A stretch of DNA of 64,000 nt, from NCBI GenBank assembly GCA_035771165.1, contig JAWNZC010000288.1:62001-126000 (forward strand). The letters run 5' to 3'. Positions 34,508-49,678 of the stretch are shown piece after piece. Positions within the stretch are counted from its first letter, which is position 1; each line of letters opens with the position of its first letter. Origin of the DNA: Paragorgia papillata (lineage: Eukaryota; Cnidaria; Anthozoa; Scleralcyonacea; Coralliidae). The position numbers were made by a program, and so were the translations under genes. The notes beneath the pieces are model-generated. The model was not told the origin of the DNA and ran no database searches. It saw nothing but the letters and a program-made list of their open reading frames with translations.

Positions 34508-34925
34508 TAGGGCCGGGATGGTTCAAAAATCTCAAAATTTTCTCGTAGGGCCGGGGTGGTTCAAAAATCTCATTATTTTGTCGCAGGCCCGGGGTGGTTC
34601 AAAAATCTCAAAATTTTGTCGTAGGGCCGGGGTGGTTAAAAAAATCTCAAAATTTTCTCGTAGGGCCGGGATGGTTCAAAAATCTCAAAATTTTGTTTCG
34701 TAGGGCTGGGATGGTTCAAAAATCTCAAAATTTTGTCGTAGGGCCGGGATCGTTCAAAAATCTCAAATTTTGGCGTAGGGCCGGGGTGGTTCAAAAATCT
34801 CAAAATTTTGTCGTAGGGCCGGGGTGGTTAAAAAATCTCAAAATTTTGTCCCAGGGCCAGGGTGGTTCAAAAATCTCAAAATTTTCTCGTAGGGCCGGGG
34901 TGGTTCAAAAATCTCCAAATTTTCG
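34508..34925. repeat. About 38-bp minisatellite, 11 units (copy 2)
   Basis: Three more units than copy 1, including a variant with GGGCCGGGATCGTTC. The open frames it creates are products of the repeat. Confidence 0.93.
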
Positions 34926-37900
34926 ATACTTCTTCTTCCTCAAACACGTCCAATTCTTCAAAATACCTATCCATAATCTTCGATTTCCACGGCTAAGCAA
35001 TCGAGTTCTTCGACCGAGTCCGTGGTTAATTCGAATTGACGGTTTGAAAAACGGACTGCAGGTACCATATCCCAGGTAAAAGTTACAATTATTTGACAAT
35101 TATTCGCCGAAGGCGAGGTGAATATCGGTGAATAATAACCGAGACGAAGTCGAGGTTATTATTTATCGTTGTTATATAGCTAGAGTTTCGCTGGATACAA
35201 CGATGACTGTCATTGGTTGGTTTGTGGTCACATGACCTTAGCTAAATTTCAATGTCTACCGAGCGGGCAATAATTGAGAACTTATTGCCTGCTCGGGCAA
35301 TAAGTTTTCAATTGTTGTCCGCTAGAACTTTGAACTCTTCACGGTTTCTTATAAATAAAAGCTTGTTTGGTAAGAAAAAAATAATATTTATAGGTCTTCA
35401 AAGCATGTGTGAAGATTAACTGGAGAAATATATTGTTGTTCTTTTGTTCTGAGAGTCATGTTTGTTTGGTTGATGCAGAGCCAGGCGAAATGTTTTGGTA
35501 AGTCTTTCAGTTTGTCTTTTCGTTTGTGTACGTTCCCTTGATAAACCTCGAAATTATTCAGCGAAACTCAAGCTATATAACAAAGCACTTAATGTCTGCT
35601 CCCTCGGGAAACAGTTAGTTTTGTTTTCCCTCGAGTCTCGATGATTCCCTCGACTTCGTCTCGGGATATATCAAGACTCTCGGGAAAACAAAACTAACTG
35701 TTTCCCGAGGGAGCAGACATTAAGTGTATAATATTCACTGAGCCTGAGGCGAATAATTGTTTTGGTATAAATACACATTTTCGTACTTTTAGGAACAACA
35801 TTTTCTTTTATTAAAATTGTTAATTTCCTCGTCTGTCGCATGACAAATCGGCTGGCGACCATCTTGAATAAACCCTGTAGGTGATTATCGAGAATTAGTC
35901 CGAAGTAGCGCGACCAATCAGCGCACGCGATTTTCTATAATCACCTGTGTATTTATACTAATTGATAATTATTGGACGAGGTTCAGCATGATATCAAGAA
36001 TTATCAAAGCCAAGGTTTATTTTATCGGCTTCGGGCCATAATACAAACCTTGGTTTTGATCATTCTTAATATCATGCTCAATCTCGTCCAATAATTCCTT
36101 TTTTTATTTAACGGGGTCGAACGCCGTTCGAAACTATTGCCGCTACAAGTTTCAACTCACTAAAGGTATAGACAACATGAGAGATGAACTGTCAAAAGTA
36201 AGTTTATTTTAATGATTTACGGCACTATACACCTATCACGAAATAGGCCGAATCCTGCATTTTACCGCACTTTCACGCAGACATCTTGAGGGAAGTAGGT
36301 TCGCGCGTGATTTTTGATTGATATCACAATACATCTGTCAAGATTCGCGTGCAATTCCCGAGAGAAGGTGCGGTAAAATGGGTGAAATCGTGGGATTCTG
36401 TATATTTCGCGATAGGTGTATAAGTTAAAATACAGCAACATTTTCCAAGTTTATATAACAAATACAACTGGCAATAACAACTTACCAGCACCTGTCCTTG
36501 ACGAAGTCATCACCTGTGTGAAAATTAAAATGTAATTTGATAAAAATCAGGAATGTTACCTCTTGGTGTTCAAGGACAACTGTTCTATCATTTAATCGTC
36601 GCAATGGATGAACCAGGCGGAAATCTAATGCTAGTAAGAAATATTATTGCCCAGCATACTGCTTTAAACAAAACCATAATACAAAATAATTTTGAAAATA
36701 TTTACCAACGTTTCGTTACTACACGTAACATCATCAGAGTGATAAATATACATACATGAAGGTGACTTAAATAGCTTAGCTAGTTACATAAATAGAAAAT
36801 GACAAACAGTGACAGAAAAGGTCATGATGGAAAAGCTGTAAGGTCATGAAACCGCAGACAAATGAATTGTCAAACTGGTGAGAAGACACCAACGCGCACT
36901 CTTTTATAATTTTTCTTTACCGCGTTGGTGTCTTCTCACCAGTTTGACAGTTCATTTGTCTGCGAGTACCCCCCACTCCAGACCCCAAATGGATGCCGCC
37001 TCATTAAATATTCAACTTATTATTTATGCATACGTCATTATTTCTCAGGCTCCTTTGGGACCCTCATCCTAACTAACCCTAAATTTTATCCAACCCCAGG
37101 TTTTCACTACGTCATACCTAACCAGAAGCCCCTAACCCTAGCTTTTATCCAACCCTGAAATAAAAGTAGCGTGCTGCGTAGGCAGTATTAAAACAACAAT
37201 CGAAATATAGTAAGGTTAGATATACTGCAGAAACAGAGAACGTTAGACTCCTACGTTCTCTGTTTCGGCAGTATACAGCTAAATCAATTAAGGTTGTCCC
37301 CTGACAAAGCCAAAAGGCCAAAGTCAAGCGCGAAAAGTACGATGGGAATTACTATATTTAAATAGCGAAGCACACAGTTATAAGTGCAAATCAATTTCCT
37401 CAACATCTAGCCCCACCATTTCTGTCAAACTTTTAGCTCTCGACCACAAGTCTTCCTTGCATCAACGGCCAATAGGGTATAGTTTTGACACAAACTGGAA
37501 TTAAAACTTGTCGTTCCCATCGTACTTTTCGCGCTTGGCTTCGGCCTTTTGGCTTTTTCGGGGACAACCTTAATTGATTTAGCTGTATCTAACCTTACTA
37601 TATTTCGATTGTTTTATCCAACCCCCAGTTTTCACTACGTCATACCTAATCTCATTAGTGTTCATTTTATAGCGGTGCGTTACGTCATTAGCGTCTAACC
37701 CAAGTGTTCCGAAACCCCCTAACCCTAGTTGCTACTCAAGCCCCCGTGTAATACGTCATAACCACTGGTCATAACCGATAGCTCTCCGACTGATTCCCGA
37801 AGTTCTCGGTTACGTCATATGTACTAGAAACAATTAGCATTTATAGACCTTGGAGCGAGGGGAATTCGATGAAAAATATTACCCCGAGCGAAAGGTCTAT

Positions 37901-38151
37901 AAATTATATATTATACCGAAACATATTTAACTTGAAATAATGTTAATAACTCAGGTACGTTTTTGTCTGAAACAGTGAAGAGTACGTACCGGATAGTTGT
38001 GGTCACTTACTTGCGATTGTGTAGAAAATACATCATCTCTTGTCCTTGAAAAGAAAAAAATAAATTATATATATATATATATATATATGAAATAAAAAAT
38101 TAAAATTGCTTTGGGACATGTACATTCTTGTTACATATACTTTATACTTTA

Positions 38152-38214
<63 letters not shown>

Positions 38215-39289
38215 ACAACTCACTGCCTGCGTATGTAGTGTTTCGGGTAGAGCAAAGTAAAAAGATGCTAAACTCTTTCCCATCACATTTTAGGGGTTGT
38301 TCATGAGGCGGGCTAGCCCAGTTACCGCGGGCTGGTTTTATGTTACGAAAACCTTTCTACGACCGCAAAAAAGAATTAGAATACCCTGTGTGGCTATGCT
38401 TACAGAAAAACGAAGCCAATTTTGCTTTGTTATATCATTCTGCCTTTCTCAAATAGTCGTAATAAGATTTTCGTGACATAAAACCAACCCGGTTAATCGA
38501 GCTAGCCCACTTCATATGAACCGCAGCCCCTTACTCTGATGAAGGGCTTTGCTCTTTTTGACGCTCTTCGCTCTGTCACTCGGCAGTTTACCAGCTTTTC
38601 ACTTTGCTCTATAAATAATATAATCGATAAACGGTTCTTCTTGACATATATATGTACATAAAAGCGTCGTCTTAGCTCTCCTCTTAATATCGACAGCCAA
38701 AATAACGTTTTATTGCGCAAAACTACGAAGTTCACTGAGCCTCAATGTTTATAGTAAGACCAAACATAAAACAGAATGTATGTAAATTTATAACCTTGTT
38801 TATTCTTTGGCGTCAGTTGGACGGCCTATAATTTGAAATCCTGATGGGGTAAATTAGGAAGAGATTTCACCGACTGTGACGGTAATTGAGTTGTTTTCTA
38901 GATAACTAATGCAATAAACTACTTGTTTTTATGTTGCAAGCCTTTTTATATGTCAGTATCATGATTCATCAGCGTTGCTTTCATCCCGATTACAAGATCG
39001 TCCGCAATAATTCCTAAATGAATAACACTAAACAGGCAACAACTTACTGTCACGTTGCCGGAAACTGAAATTTAAATCCTGACAATAGTATGAGAAAAAA
39101 AATGTATTTAGCTAAACAAAATGACATTTAAACACTACACATTTCCTATCAGCATGCCAGATGTCAACTAGCGTGCATTGTAGCGTATTATTCATACGAA
39201 AACTGGTCACCTGTGTGATGGTTAATTATTTAGACACAATATGTTTCGCAACTGGATAAAACTCGTTAAGGTTTTGATTCTCGATCTTT

Positions 39290-39522
39290 GGAACATTCTG
39301 AGAAGATTTGTAATATATCTTCTCAGGCGAAAATTTCATCTTCATGGAATTTTTGCCGTTAAAGTTGACGGAAGTGACGTCAAAAGAGGAATCTGTAAAG
39401 TGGTTTTCATATAGAGAAATTCCTCCTTCGACGTCACTTCCGTCAACTTTAACGGGGGGAAAATCCATGAAGATGAAATTTTCGCCTGAGAAGATATATT
39501 ACAAATCTTCTCAGAACGTTCC
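39290..39522. repeat. Uninterrupted palindromic MITE, copy 3
   Basis: Same as 21809-22041, with an empty TTAA site. No transposon. Confidence 0.88.
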
Positions 39523-40148
39523 AATTAGTATAAATATGTAAAGTCCCTGAGGATGACATAGGCACTTTAAAGACTTAGGGGCCGTTTACATGAATCCGGG
39601 ATTGAGTTTCAATCCAGATTGAAATGCGAAGTCAGGCTAAGTTACCCGTAGTGTAGACGATAGAGACTAAAACAGTCACTCAAAAATTTCCAGAACAGTT
39701 AGTCATAGCTAGCGTTGTCTTTTCATAAAAGAGTTTTCTATTGTACAACAAATTGAATAGTTTTCGCCCTCTCCAACATGGAAACTCACAAGATAAAAGA
39801 AAAAAGTCAAACGCGCGACATTTTAAGCCGGTTTTCCACTAGGCGATTTTTTTCGCGCGAAGCGACTTTCTTTTGTTCGAATTCAATAGATTTCTGATTA
39901 GTTCCAGCTCAGAGCTCATGAGACAAAAGAAAAAGTCGCTTCGCGCGAAAAAAGTCGCCTAGTGGAAAACCAGCTTTACGCCTAATGAAGATCCAGCTAA
40001 TCTATACAAAGCAACATTTTTCAAAAACGATCATTACAAATGACTGTCTGCCGTACGTCTAACGGAAGACCATGGGTACGAGGTTGGTCTAACGGTTGAT
40101 TTTCTACCTGAAATATCCATGTTCTTTCAAGACATCAATACAAGGGAA

Positions 40149-41205
40149 TTACTCCGCTGACCAAAGTTTGAATGTTCTGTCAAACGAGCTAGAGGCAATG
40201 TATTGACCATCTGGAAAGAACATTTGACATTAAATATTTTATAGACCTACGCTAAACGTAGCACACTGATACATGAATTTAAATTAAGACGAACTTAATT
40301 CGAATTAACTTCGTCGGTAATGCGACGTAAATGCGACGTCGAGTTAAACGTCGAATTTCAGTCGAATTTTATTGGTTTTACTTGGACGCATTGAGCCTAA
40401 AAACGATTCCTTGCAAATATGGCGCCGAATTGTCGCAGACAGAAGAGAGGCATTTAATTGGACGCGACGATAATTCGCGTAACTCGAACACGCATTACCG
40501 TCGCATTATCCTTCTGACTCCGACGAATTTAATTGCTGAGACCAATTTAATTCGTCTGTCGAATTAATCGAGTTACACGTCGCAGTTTCGTCGAATAAAA
40601 TTCAAACAATATGACCTGATTATATGAGCTGATTAGTCGATGAATAAAAAAAACAACAAATATGGTGTAAGCCACACCAACCTGGTGAAATATCGACACA
40701 AGAAACTTTCTGTTCATGACCAGCTAATGTTTTTAAAGGAATCCAACCAGGATGAGTCCACACCTAAAGAAGAGAGGCACAGGTGACACAAGCCACAAGT
40801 GAAAGCTTCAAGAAGTACACGTTAAATCAACTTACTTTTACTTTGCAGTCGTATGAACCAGATAAAAGATACTGATCTAAAATAATGATTGACTAACATA
40901 AGTATCAAATCTAATCACACCACCATCATTATTAGCTCTAACAACACCACCATCAACACCATTACGTATACTACCACTCCACCATCAACACCACTACGTA
41001 TACTACCACTCCCACCACCAATAACAACAACACAAACAACAACACCACCAACACCACCAACAACAACACAAACAACACCACCGACACAAACAACACCACC
41101 ACCACCAACAACAACACCATCACGACAAACAACACCACTCCCACCACCACCAACAACAACAACACCAATAACACCACCACCAACACCAACACCACTACCA
41201 CTACC

Positions 41206-41239
<34 letters not shown>

Positions 41240-41321
41240 GCAACACCAACACCACCACCACCACCAACAACAACACACAACCACCACCAACAGCAACAAC
41301 AACACAAACAACAACACCACC

Positions 41322-41379
<58 letters not shown>

Positions 41380-41387
41380 GCAACACC

Positions 41388-41418
<31 letters not shown>

Positions 41419-41453
41419 CAACCACCACCAACAGCAACAACAACACAAACAAC

Positions 41454-41520
<67 letters not shown>

Positions 41521-44194
41521 CAAACACCACCACCACCACCAAGGCACCAACACCACCACCAACAACAACAACCACAACACCATAACAAGAAATAAATACC
41601 AGCCAAGCAAAATAAACGATAAGAACAAAGACAGAGCAATTTCATTTCAAGTTCTCACCGTGGAACTTGACGTACGATATAAGATTATTGTGAGCTGGAA
41701 TGGTGTAAACACTTTTTCTTTTCCGCAAATCCCAAATCATAACTTTTTGATCTTCGCTACCAGTTGCAACATGATAACTAAATCAAATCATAACATTATA
41801 TTTATTACAGAATTTCAATGGAATAACTACATTAATAAAAAAGAGAAAATGTTTATACCCGTTAGGAGCAAAATCAATTGCTAAAACTTTTTTTAAATGA
41901 CCATCTAAAGGCATGATGCATTGTCCTGTCCGTAAGTCCCAAACTAAACCACGAGCATCTAAACCACTGTGAGAAATAAACGAAAAACAACAATTTCAAA
42001 AACAACAACCACTATATAAATATATATATATTTACAACAGCGGATTAAACATTCGTTTCTTTTGAATTTTCTTCATGAATTATTAATTAATTAAAGTATG
42101 TACTACGTTATACGTTCTAGAGATGTTCCTAATCAGTAATCCTGGCCAAAAGTGTTGGGACAATATTCTGTTTTTGGCGATTTTGACTTAAGAACATCTG
42201 GTCAGGATTGTCTGATGAATGGTGAATTTAAAATAGTAGATGAAAAAGTTAGCTTAAATGTTGTTTATTAGCTTTGTTGGCCGTTCTTTGGCCTGATTCA
42301 TTCGTTTCTTTTGAATTTTCTAAGCGTAACTCACCATGTTCCAGCGAGTGAGCCATCTGGGTGAAAAGCAATATCGTATACTTCTCGAGAATGACCTTCC
42401 TGAGAAGACAAAAACATCGTGCTATTTAATCAAAAGACATTTTGAACATTGTGAAAATTAACATTGTAAAAATATTTAAGAAATGGTTCATGGTTTGGCA
42501 TGCTCCATCGAGTTATGGATGCACGCGGGAGGTTCGGAGAGCACGAAAAAAGCGTAAGAGTTGGTCGAGACGTAGCCGAGAACAACTCTAGATTTTTGAG
42601 TGCTCTCTCAACTTCCCAAGTGCGACCATTACTCAATGGAGTACGCCAAACCATGAACCATTTCTTTTATAACAGAGAATCAGACACAAAACAACGGAAA
42701 ACAATATTTATTTAAAAAATGAGTTTCTCATTACATTTGAAATTACCATGCTCCATTGAGTGATGGAGCACGCACAGTAGCCAATAAAACATGTTATGCA
42801 CCTGATGGAGTACTTCCTTTAGTTGATTTAGGTCCCATAGTCGCCAAGAATTATCAAAACTGCAACAAACAGTAAGTTATGAATAACAAAATATCATACA
42901 AGATTACAACAAAAAAGAAAAGAAAACTATATCAGACAGAACAGAGAAAACCTTTTAAGAATAGTCTACCAAACGTGGGTTATCAAAAAATGCAGTTCAC
43001 CGAAAATAAAACATGTTCACTACAAGACTGTTCATTTATCATTACCGCTACGAAGCAGATACTTGCACGCATTGCGTACCTATTTTTATGTATAGGCACG
43101 TTTTCCGCGATAAAGATATCAATCCAGGTATATATAGAGCTGACTGGTTCTGGGTTTCAAAAATACGCATCTATCTTGACTTCCAGGGGTGTACCAGATT
43201 GATGTTTTATTCAACACTCACCAACATGAAGCGAGAAATCGTCCCGAGGGATGATAAGCCACGCGGGACACACGTTTGTCGTGGCCTTCGATGTTGGCGA
43301 TTGGAGTGTCACTGAAATAGAAATAGAAATACATGTAGCAAAATGCAGAGTAGAAGAACGAATCCACAGTAGAGTGGCAGATGAAAATAGAAGAAGTGGA
43401 AAAGCGTAGTTTGGAAAAAAAATTGAAGCTAAAGATAGAACAAGGGAGAGAAAACAAAGAAGATATGATACGATGGAATTGCGCAATTATTAGGCAAAAC
43501 GCGCAAACAATTAGGCAAAACGCGCAAACGATTAGGCAAAACGAGCAAACGATTAGGCAAAACGAGCAAACGATTAGGCAAAACGAGCAAACGATTAGGC
43601 AAAACGAGCAAACAATTAGGCAAAACGAGCAAACGATTAGGCAAAACGAGCAAACGATTAGGCAAAACGAGCAAACAATTAGGCAAAACGAGCAAACGAT
43701 TAGGCAAAACGAGCAAACAATTAGGCAAAACGCGCAAACCGGCGATTAGGCAAATCCGGCAAAAGATTATTAAGCAAATTTCGAATGACACTAAAGACTT
43801 TTTCAAGATACTGTCAGGATTGAAAATGTAAGAGAGAAAAGAAAGAAAAACCCCCAAAAACCAAATGCTACTTACGACTCCAGTGACCAAAGCTTCACAT
43901 CGCCATCAGCTCCACATGACGCCATGCATGGTGAACTAGTGTCCAGGGAAATCGTGGCCTGAGGGTGAAATACAATTCCACCAACCCTTGAATTATGTCC
44001 TGAAAAAATGGCAAAACCATGAAAATTAACCCTTCATACTTATTCGCCACAACAGAATTACTACGTCCATCAACTTCTGTCATGTATCAAGTGTCAGGAG
44101 TATAATCTCTGTACAAACTTGTGCAAGTGTATTACCTCGTAATGTCCTAATCAAAGAACAGTCAGGTACTGACCACAACTTGCACAGACCACTC
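40149..44194 (-). CDS. PRPF4: PRPF4 C-terminal WD40 half, copy 3
   Basis: Exons: 44136-44194, 43876-43999, 43222-43311, 42802-42859, 42335-42399, 41859-41966, 41659-41777, 40836-40876, 40682-40763, 40149-40210. Splice sites, phases and stop match copies 1 and 2. The frame is open for about 268 codons from the half-codon of the first exon. The intron at 40877-41658 has pure CAA runs expanded at two places relative to copy 1. Confidence 0.92.
40877..41658 (-). repeat. PRPF4 intron with CAA/CCA tract, copy 3
   Basis: 782-bp intron. Long uninterrupted CAA runs occur near 41337-41380 and 41468-41521, longer than in copy 1, while the last CCA block is shorter. Confidence 0.93.
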
Positions 44195-44626
44195 CTGCAA
44201 AAATATTAAAAATATATAGTGCAAACGACTCGTACATGCTGTGACTTTATCTGTTATGTAAATCAACAGTGCATGTATCATTGTAGAAACGCACGGAAAA
44301 ATAGAATCAATTTTCTTAAATACGCGTATATATTCAGTATCATACAACAATATTCCCCCGTTGATAACTCTTTCCAATAAATCCATACAGTACAGTTGTA
44401 AATAACTGGGCTTTGTCTAATATTGGCAGACTCAACAACCACTGAAGATTCTTTAACACTAGCAGACTGGACAACCACTGGGCTCTTATTAGGCCTGGCA
44501 GACTCAACCACTGGGCTCTTAACAACACTGGCAGACTGAACAACCACTGAATATTCTTGAACACTTGCAGACTGGACAACCACTGGACAAGTTGTATCGA
44601 TGGCATTTCAATAATTACGGACTTAC

Positions 44627-47600
44627 CATCCCTCTGTTTAGATTCTTGTTAATTAAACAAAATGCATGAGGAGTTTTCTCATTCTAAAAAAAAGAAGAGT
44701 AACCACTATAGTTGCAGTAAAATAAAAGTAGTGTGCTGCGTAGGCAGTGTAGAAACAACAATCGAAATATATAAGGTTAGATATACTGCCGAAACAGAGA
44801 ACGTAGGAGTCTAACGTTTCGAGCGAAGGCCCTTCGTCAGAGAGAAACGTTAGACTCCTACGTCACTCTTTACGTTTCTCTCTGACGAAGGGCCTTCGCT
44901 CGAAACGTTAGACTCCTACGTTCTCTGTTTCGGCAGTGTATCTATAACCTTACTATATTTCGATAGTTGCAGTAACTACAGTTGAACCCCTATTAACCCC
45001 GCTTAAGAGGGGTGTCCGCTTAAAAGGGATTGCACAGTAGGGGGTACGCATGTGGTGACAAGCTTTTACGGTTTATATTAGCCTGCGTAGCCTGCGCTGG
45101 GGTGATAGGGGAAGGGAGCGCCTGCAGGCGCCTATTGTTATTTTTCGTGCCGCCCCCTAATTAAAACAATGTATTTTTGTAGCCTAGTTTCTAGGCCTTT
45201 TGTTTCCGTCATGTGCTTGGCCGCGTAATCAGTTTGGGTTCTTGGGAAGACTGGGGAGAGGCTGGAAACGAGAAGGCCTAGCAACATTCGTAAAAAGGTC
45301 CTGCCCAGAATCGTTCTGGCCCTTCGAGTGTTCCTGGGATCTAGTATACATCTACCGTAGACAACACTGAGCGACAGTATAAAAGCACAAGGATATCTGT
45401 GAAGATTTTACCAAAGATCTTGGCGATCGAAAGAAGGGAATTATGGAATATATTCCAATTGGAGCTCGGAATGAAAATGTAACTGTTTAACTTTCAACTT
45501 TTGGCGGTTGCAGAAGGAAAGCTAGCGATAAGAAAGCTAGGCTAGTGAAACTTCGTCGATCCGAGGTGAGCAGGCTTGTATTGTTTTATGCAGATGGAAT
45601 ATTAAATGTCGAAAAACACTTAGAACATCATAATATCACAACTCTAGAGACTAGGCTAGTATTTTTGGAAGTTGTCAATTTCAAAAACCTGAGCTAAATA
45701 GCTTAATTAATTTGGAAGTTGATCGAATAAAAACACGTCATTCTAGAATTAACTAAAATAGCACAGTTATGAATGAGCATGTGTATCAAAGTGCTTTCTT
45801 GATTCAGGAATTTGTGTGGTATATGTTCGCTGTGTTAGCGTCTGACAACATTATATTATTCTGCTGCTGCTATATGTTGGCTGGTTTACAGTTATAAATG
45901 TTATAAACAATTTATGTTGAGTGGGCTACAGAAAGCTCAGACAGATTATTTTTGTAGTTATAAAACATGTGTATGTAACGACTATGACGATCAATAATAT
46001 AATCATAACATACCGCGAAGCAATAATAGAATAATAGTTAAATTCTATAATAGTGAATGTTATTTTCCACTCACAACTGGCGCTGATGGCCACTGCAGCC
46101 GGAGAAGTACGCCTGAGTAGATCCCACTGATTCGAATCAAAGCGATTATAAGAAATTCTAAATTAAATGATGTTTTGGCAAACCAATGCATGTCAGACAA
46201 TTAATTCAGTTACTCGCCGTTAAGCCGAAGGGGCCACGTCTTGCGTGAAAATCTGACAGTAATTAACTGTTGGAAAACCAGCGAATAAACATTTTCCTTT
46301 GGATGCACATGCAGCTGCCACTCTCTCAGTCGCAGTTTATTTTGAATTCGTTTCCTTCTACTATGCAAGGCACATTTTCGCAACGCTCTGCAGCGGAAAT
46401 TCAAACTCTCTTGATTGATAGGTCATTAGCGTGTCAACCAATAGATTGCGAGCGAACGCTATACACGAAAAATAACAATGGGTGACTGCGCAGGCGCTCC
46501 TTTCACTGTCCGTCCCAATCCCCAGCGCCGGCTACGCAGGCTAGGTTTATATCAGACTAGTTCCTAGTCCTCTTTTCTCTCGAACGTATTTTGGTGACGT
46601 CACAGAATAGGGATCGAGCGAGAGGACTAGCGGAAAATGTTCATCTTTATCTATCATGAATCCTGCTGGAGCTCGGATTCTTTAATCTTTATGAACGAGG
46701 GCACTTAAATAAACTTCTTCTTGAGAGCAGACAGCAAACGAGTAGGTTTCTTTGTATTACATTACGTTAAAAGAGGTTGTTACATACGAGGCTTTATAAA
46801 GTAGTGTTCGGCGTAGGAAGTGATTGTATTGAAACACATTTTTACAAATCGAAATATGCTATTTTAACGTTTCGGCAGTAGACCAACCTTGCTATATGAT
46901 GTTATAAAGAATTGTGCAGACCGACGTGAGTGTTATCTGCCTTGGTTTTCCGCCAAACGGCCGTTTGGTGCCTGTATAATTTGGGGCCAGTTTTGGGGCC
47001 AGATTTGGGGCCAAGCAAAACATTTTATTCCAGGCCTCTCACAATTTCGGTCTGCCGCACGACATTAAAAAGAGAGGCCTGGGAACCAGGCTGGGTTTAT
47101 ATATGTAGTTTGTTTCCACTATAATTTTATAAAACAATCAATACAGCACCAACTGACTTAAACAAGTTCACAATTCAAAGTGTTTGTCTCTCACAATAGA
47201 GCCATAAGGAGGTCTGCGAAGGAGACTAGAGGTGAGCAGGCTTGTATTATTTTATGCAGATGGCAATAGTAAATGTCGGGAAATACTTAGAACATCATAA
47301 TATCACAATTCTTCCTCAATAAACAACCAAGCTGTAAAGTGAAAGTGTTTACGAATTTTGCTAGGCCTTCCCCAGCGGGTCCGTTCGTAACATTTCCAAA
47401 ACGCGTTAACCGAGGAAGGCCTAGAAACTAGGCTAGTTATTCCATAAGTTTTAAATGTTTACGCTACGTTAGGCTACACTGCATGTACTGCTTAATAAAC
47501 GAGTAGGAGTGTTTAGTCAGATATAAAGACACGAGGCGAAGCCGAGTGTTTTTATATCTGATAAAACACGAACTGCGAGTTTATTGAACGGCTTCAAAAA

Positions 47601-48403
47601 CGAACCACTTGGTAAGTTCATTGGCGTAGTAAGTTTGAAAAATAACCTTGTCTAAGCCGAGAAAATCAAAGCTAAAGTTTATGTAAATCAGGAGGTATCT
47701 TTATCACATATAAAGACATTGATTAAACATTAATTTCTTTTAAATTTTCCTCATGAATTATTAATGAGTTTTTGAAGACGATATGCTACATTGAAAGCCG
47801 TAATCAAACGAGGACGCAAGTCGTCGCAAGTTGGCAGTCAGAATTTCTGTGGCGGTCGTTTGAACACCCAAATTAACAAAATAAAGGTTTCATGAGTGTT
47901 TTAAACAAGTTTTAACTTTGTCACGGTACATGATATTTTCGGAAAACTATTCAGAGCGGCTGGCTGATATAGCGTGACTGCCAACTTGCGATGACTTGCG
48001 TTGTCGTTTGATTAGGGCTTTAGAGAACAAATGTTTACAATGGGCTTGTCTCACCCCCACGTGACCCTGACCTCTGCCTTATTGTGATTGGTCAATTAGC
48101 GTTTGAGGGCAAAATATTTTGCCCTCAAACGCTATAACTAACCAATCGCAGTAAGGAAGAGGTGAGGGTCACGTGGGGGGTGAGACAAGGCCATTGGTGA
48201 AACTTACTTTGCTGGTTATTATAACTTTAATCGCAGTCACTGCCAATGCCAATGAAGTATGAGTAACTTTGGAAGAATACCGACGATAAGTGATAAATAT
48301 TCTGCTGCCTCCACTGTCGCTAATATTTGCGGAATGTCCATTCGGAGTAGTGTCCAAAATATCACAACCTGCTATCAACCGTTCCTTTCCCTCATACAAA
48401 ACA
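44627..48403 (-). CDS. DENND4: DENND4-family MABP-domain exons, partial, copy 3
   Basis: Exons 48208-48403 and 44627-44683, with the same sequence, splice sites and phase as copies 1 and 2. The upstream SINE pair (48442-48981) and the palindromic MITE (48045-48189) flank the first exon exactly as in the other copies. Confidence 0.83.
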
Positions 48404-48441
48404 CTAAAACAAACACAAGAAATGTCAAAATTAAATGCCGG

Positions 48442-48981
48442 GAAGCACGGGTGGTGTGTGCTGGAATGGGCGCTGCCTCTCACCAAAAAGTTAAGCCCGG
48501 TTAGACGGGGTTAGTACTTGGATGGGCGACAGCTTGGGAATGACCCCGTTGTCGAGCTTGGAACTCATGTGAGTAGAGTTGTAGTTGATCTCTCCTGCGC
48601 TTCGAGGGTTTTTCGCCGGGTTCTCCGGTTTTCCTCCCTCCGTAAAATCGACATGCCCACAGGTTTCCTCCGGGTACTCCGGTTTATTTATTTATTAACA
48701 CTGATTTGTATCTAACTGATACCGGAGAAACAACACCAGGACTTGAGGTCCCTTACAAGGTTGTTCTCCTAAGATCGAATTGTTGATTTTACGGAGGGAG
48801 GAAAACCGGAGAACCCGGCGAAAAACCCTCGAAGCACAGGAGAAATCAACTATACAATAAGCTCAAGCCTGTGACAAGGTTTTTCCTAAGCGGTCACCCA
48901 TCCAAGTACTAACCCCGTCCAATCAGGCTTAACAGTTTGGATCGCAGCGGTGAGAGGCGATCTTCGAATCCGTGCTTCGCC
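48442..48981. mobile_element. Inverted pair of 5S-derived SINEs, copy 3
   Basis: Counterpart of 14061-14600, same breakpoints and orientation. Confidence 0.85.
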
Positions 48982-49678
48982 ATCCGCGCATCCTGTTAGT
49001 AACACTGGACCAATGAGGGATGGCCCTTACTGGACCTCTAGGGAGAACAGTTGAGATATAACTGATAGAGTTATCCAGTATAAATAAAGTTAGTTTAGTT
49101 TACTCTGGTTTCCTCCTGTAGTAACACTGGACCAATGAGGGATGGCCCTTACTGGACCACGCAGTTTGTTCCTACGTAAGGACTGACGTAATGACCGTGA
49201 TTCAGCAAGCTGACTGTCGCTGAAATGTAAGATATATAAACACAGCAACTCGATGTATTAGATTAGATTTAGAAGCGAGAGTTGTGAGACTGAGTGACCG
49301 AGATGTGAGAACCGAAGGTGCGATGTAGCTAGAGAAGACGTTTGTAACGTTCAGCTGTCCAATCTCGTTTGTCAATAAAGTTGTTCCAGAATCAGAGAAG
49401 AAAGTCTCTTCACTATGGCCCAAAAACACGCTACACTCGAGCGACGAGCAGTCACCTTGATCAGAAAATCAGATGTAAATTCGTGAATAGCGGCAAATCA
49501 GGCGAAATAATAAACGTCGAAGTACTGCTAGGTTACAAAATAAATATAAATAACTTCATGCGAGTCCCAAACCAAAGTGTTCTAAGCACCACAAACGTCG
49601 AAGCACTATTTTTCAAATCACGTTCGCTCCTCGAAAGTTCATAATGAAGTGAAGCATTTCCGGTGCGAAATTGATAAT

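Larger units (their letters stand above)
17865..35338. repeat. Tandem segmental duplication, copy 2
   Basis: Second copy, 17,474 bp. It has no transposon, keeps the 1.8-kb segment missing from copy 1, and has an extra internal duplication of about 496 bp in the CAA/CCA tract. Private differences include a 9-bp loss in a duplicated GTAGCCTGC motif near 28066 and single-base changes near 29225 (G to A) and 32114 (A to G). Confidence 0.97.

Noticed and set aside
37070..37140. Telomere-like CTAACCCTAA motifs
   Set aside because: Only a few irregular occurrences within ordinary unique sequence, the same in each copy; not a tandem telomeric tract.
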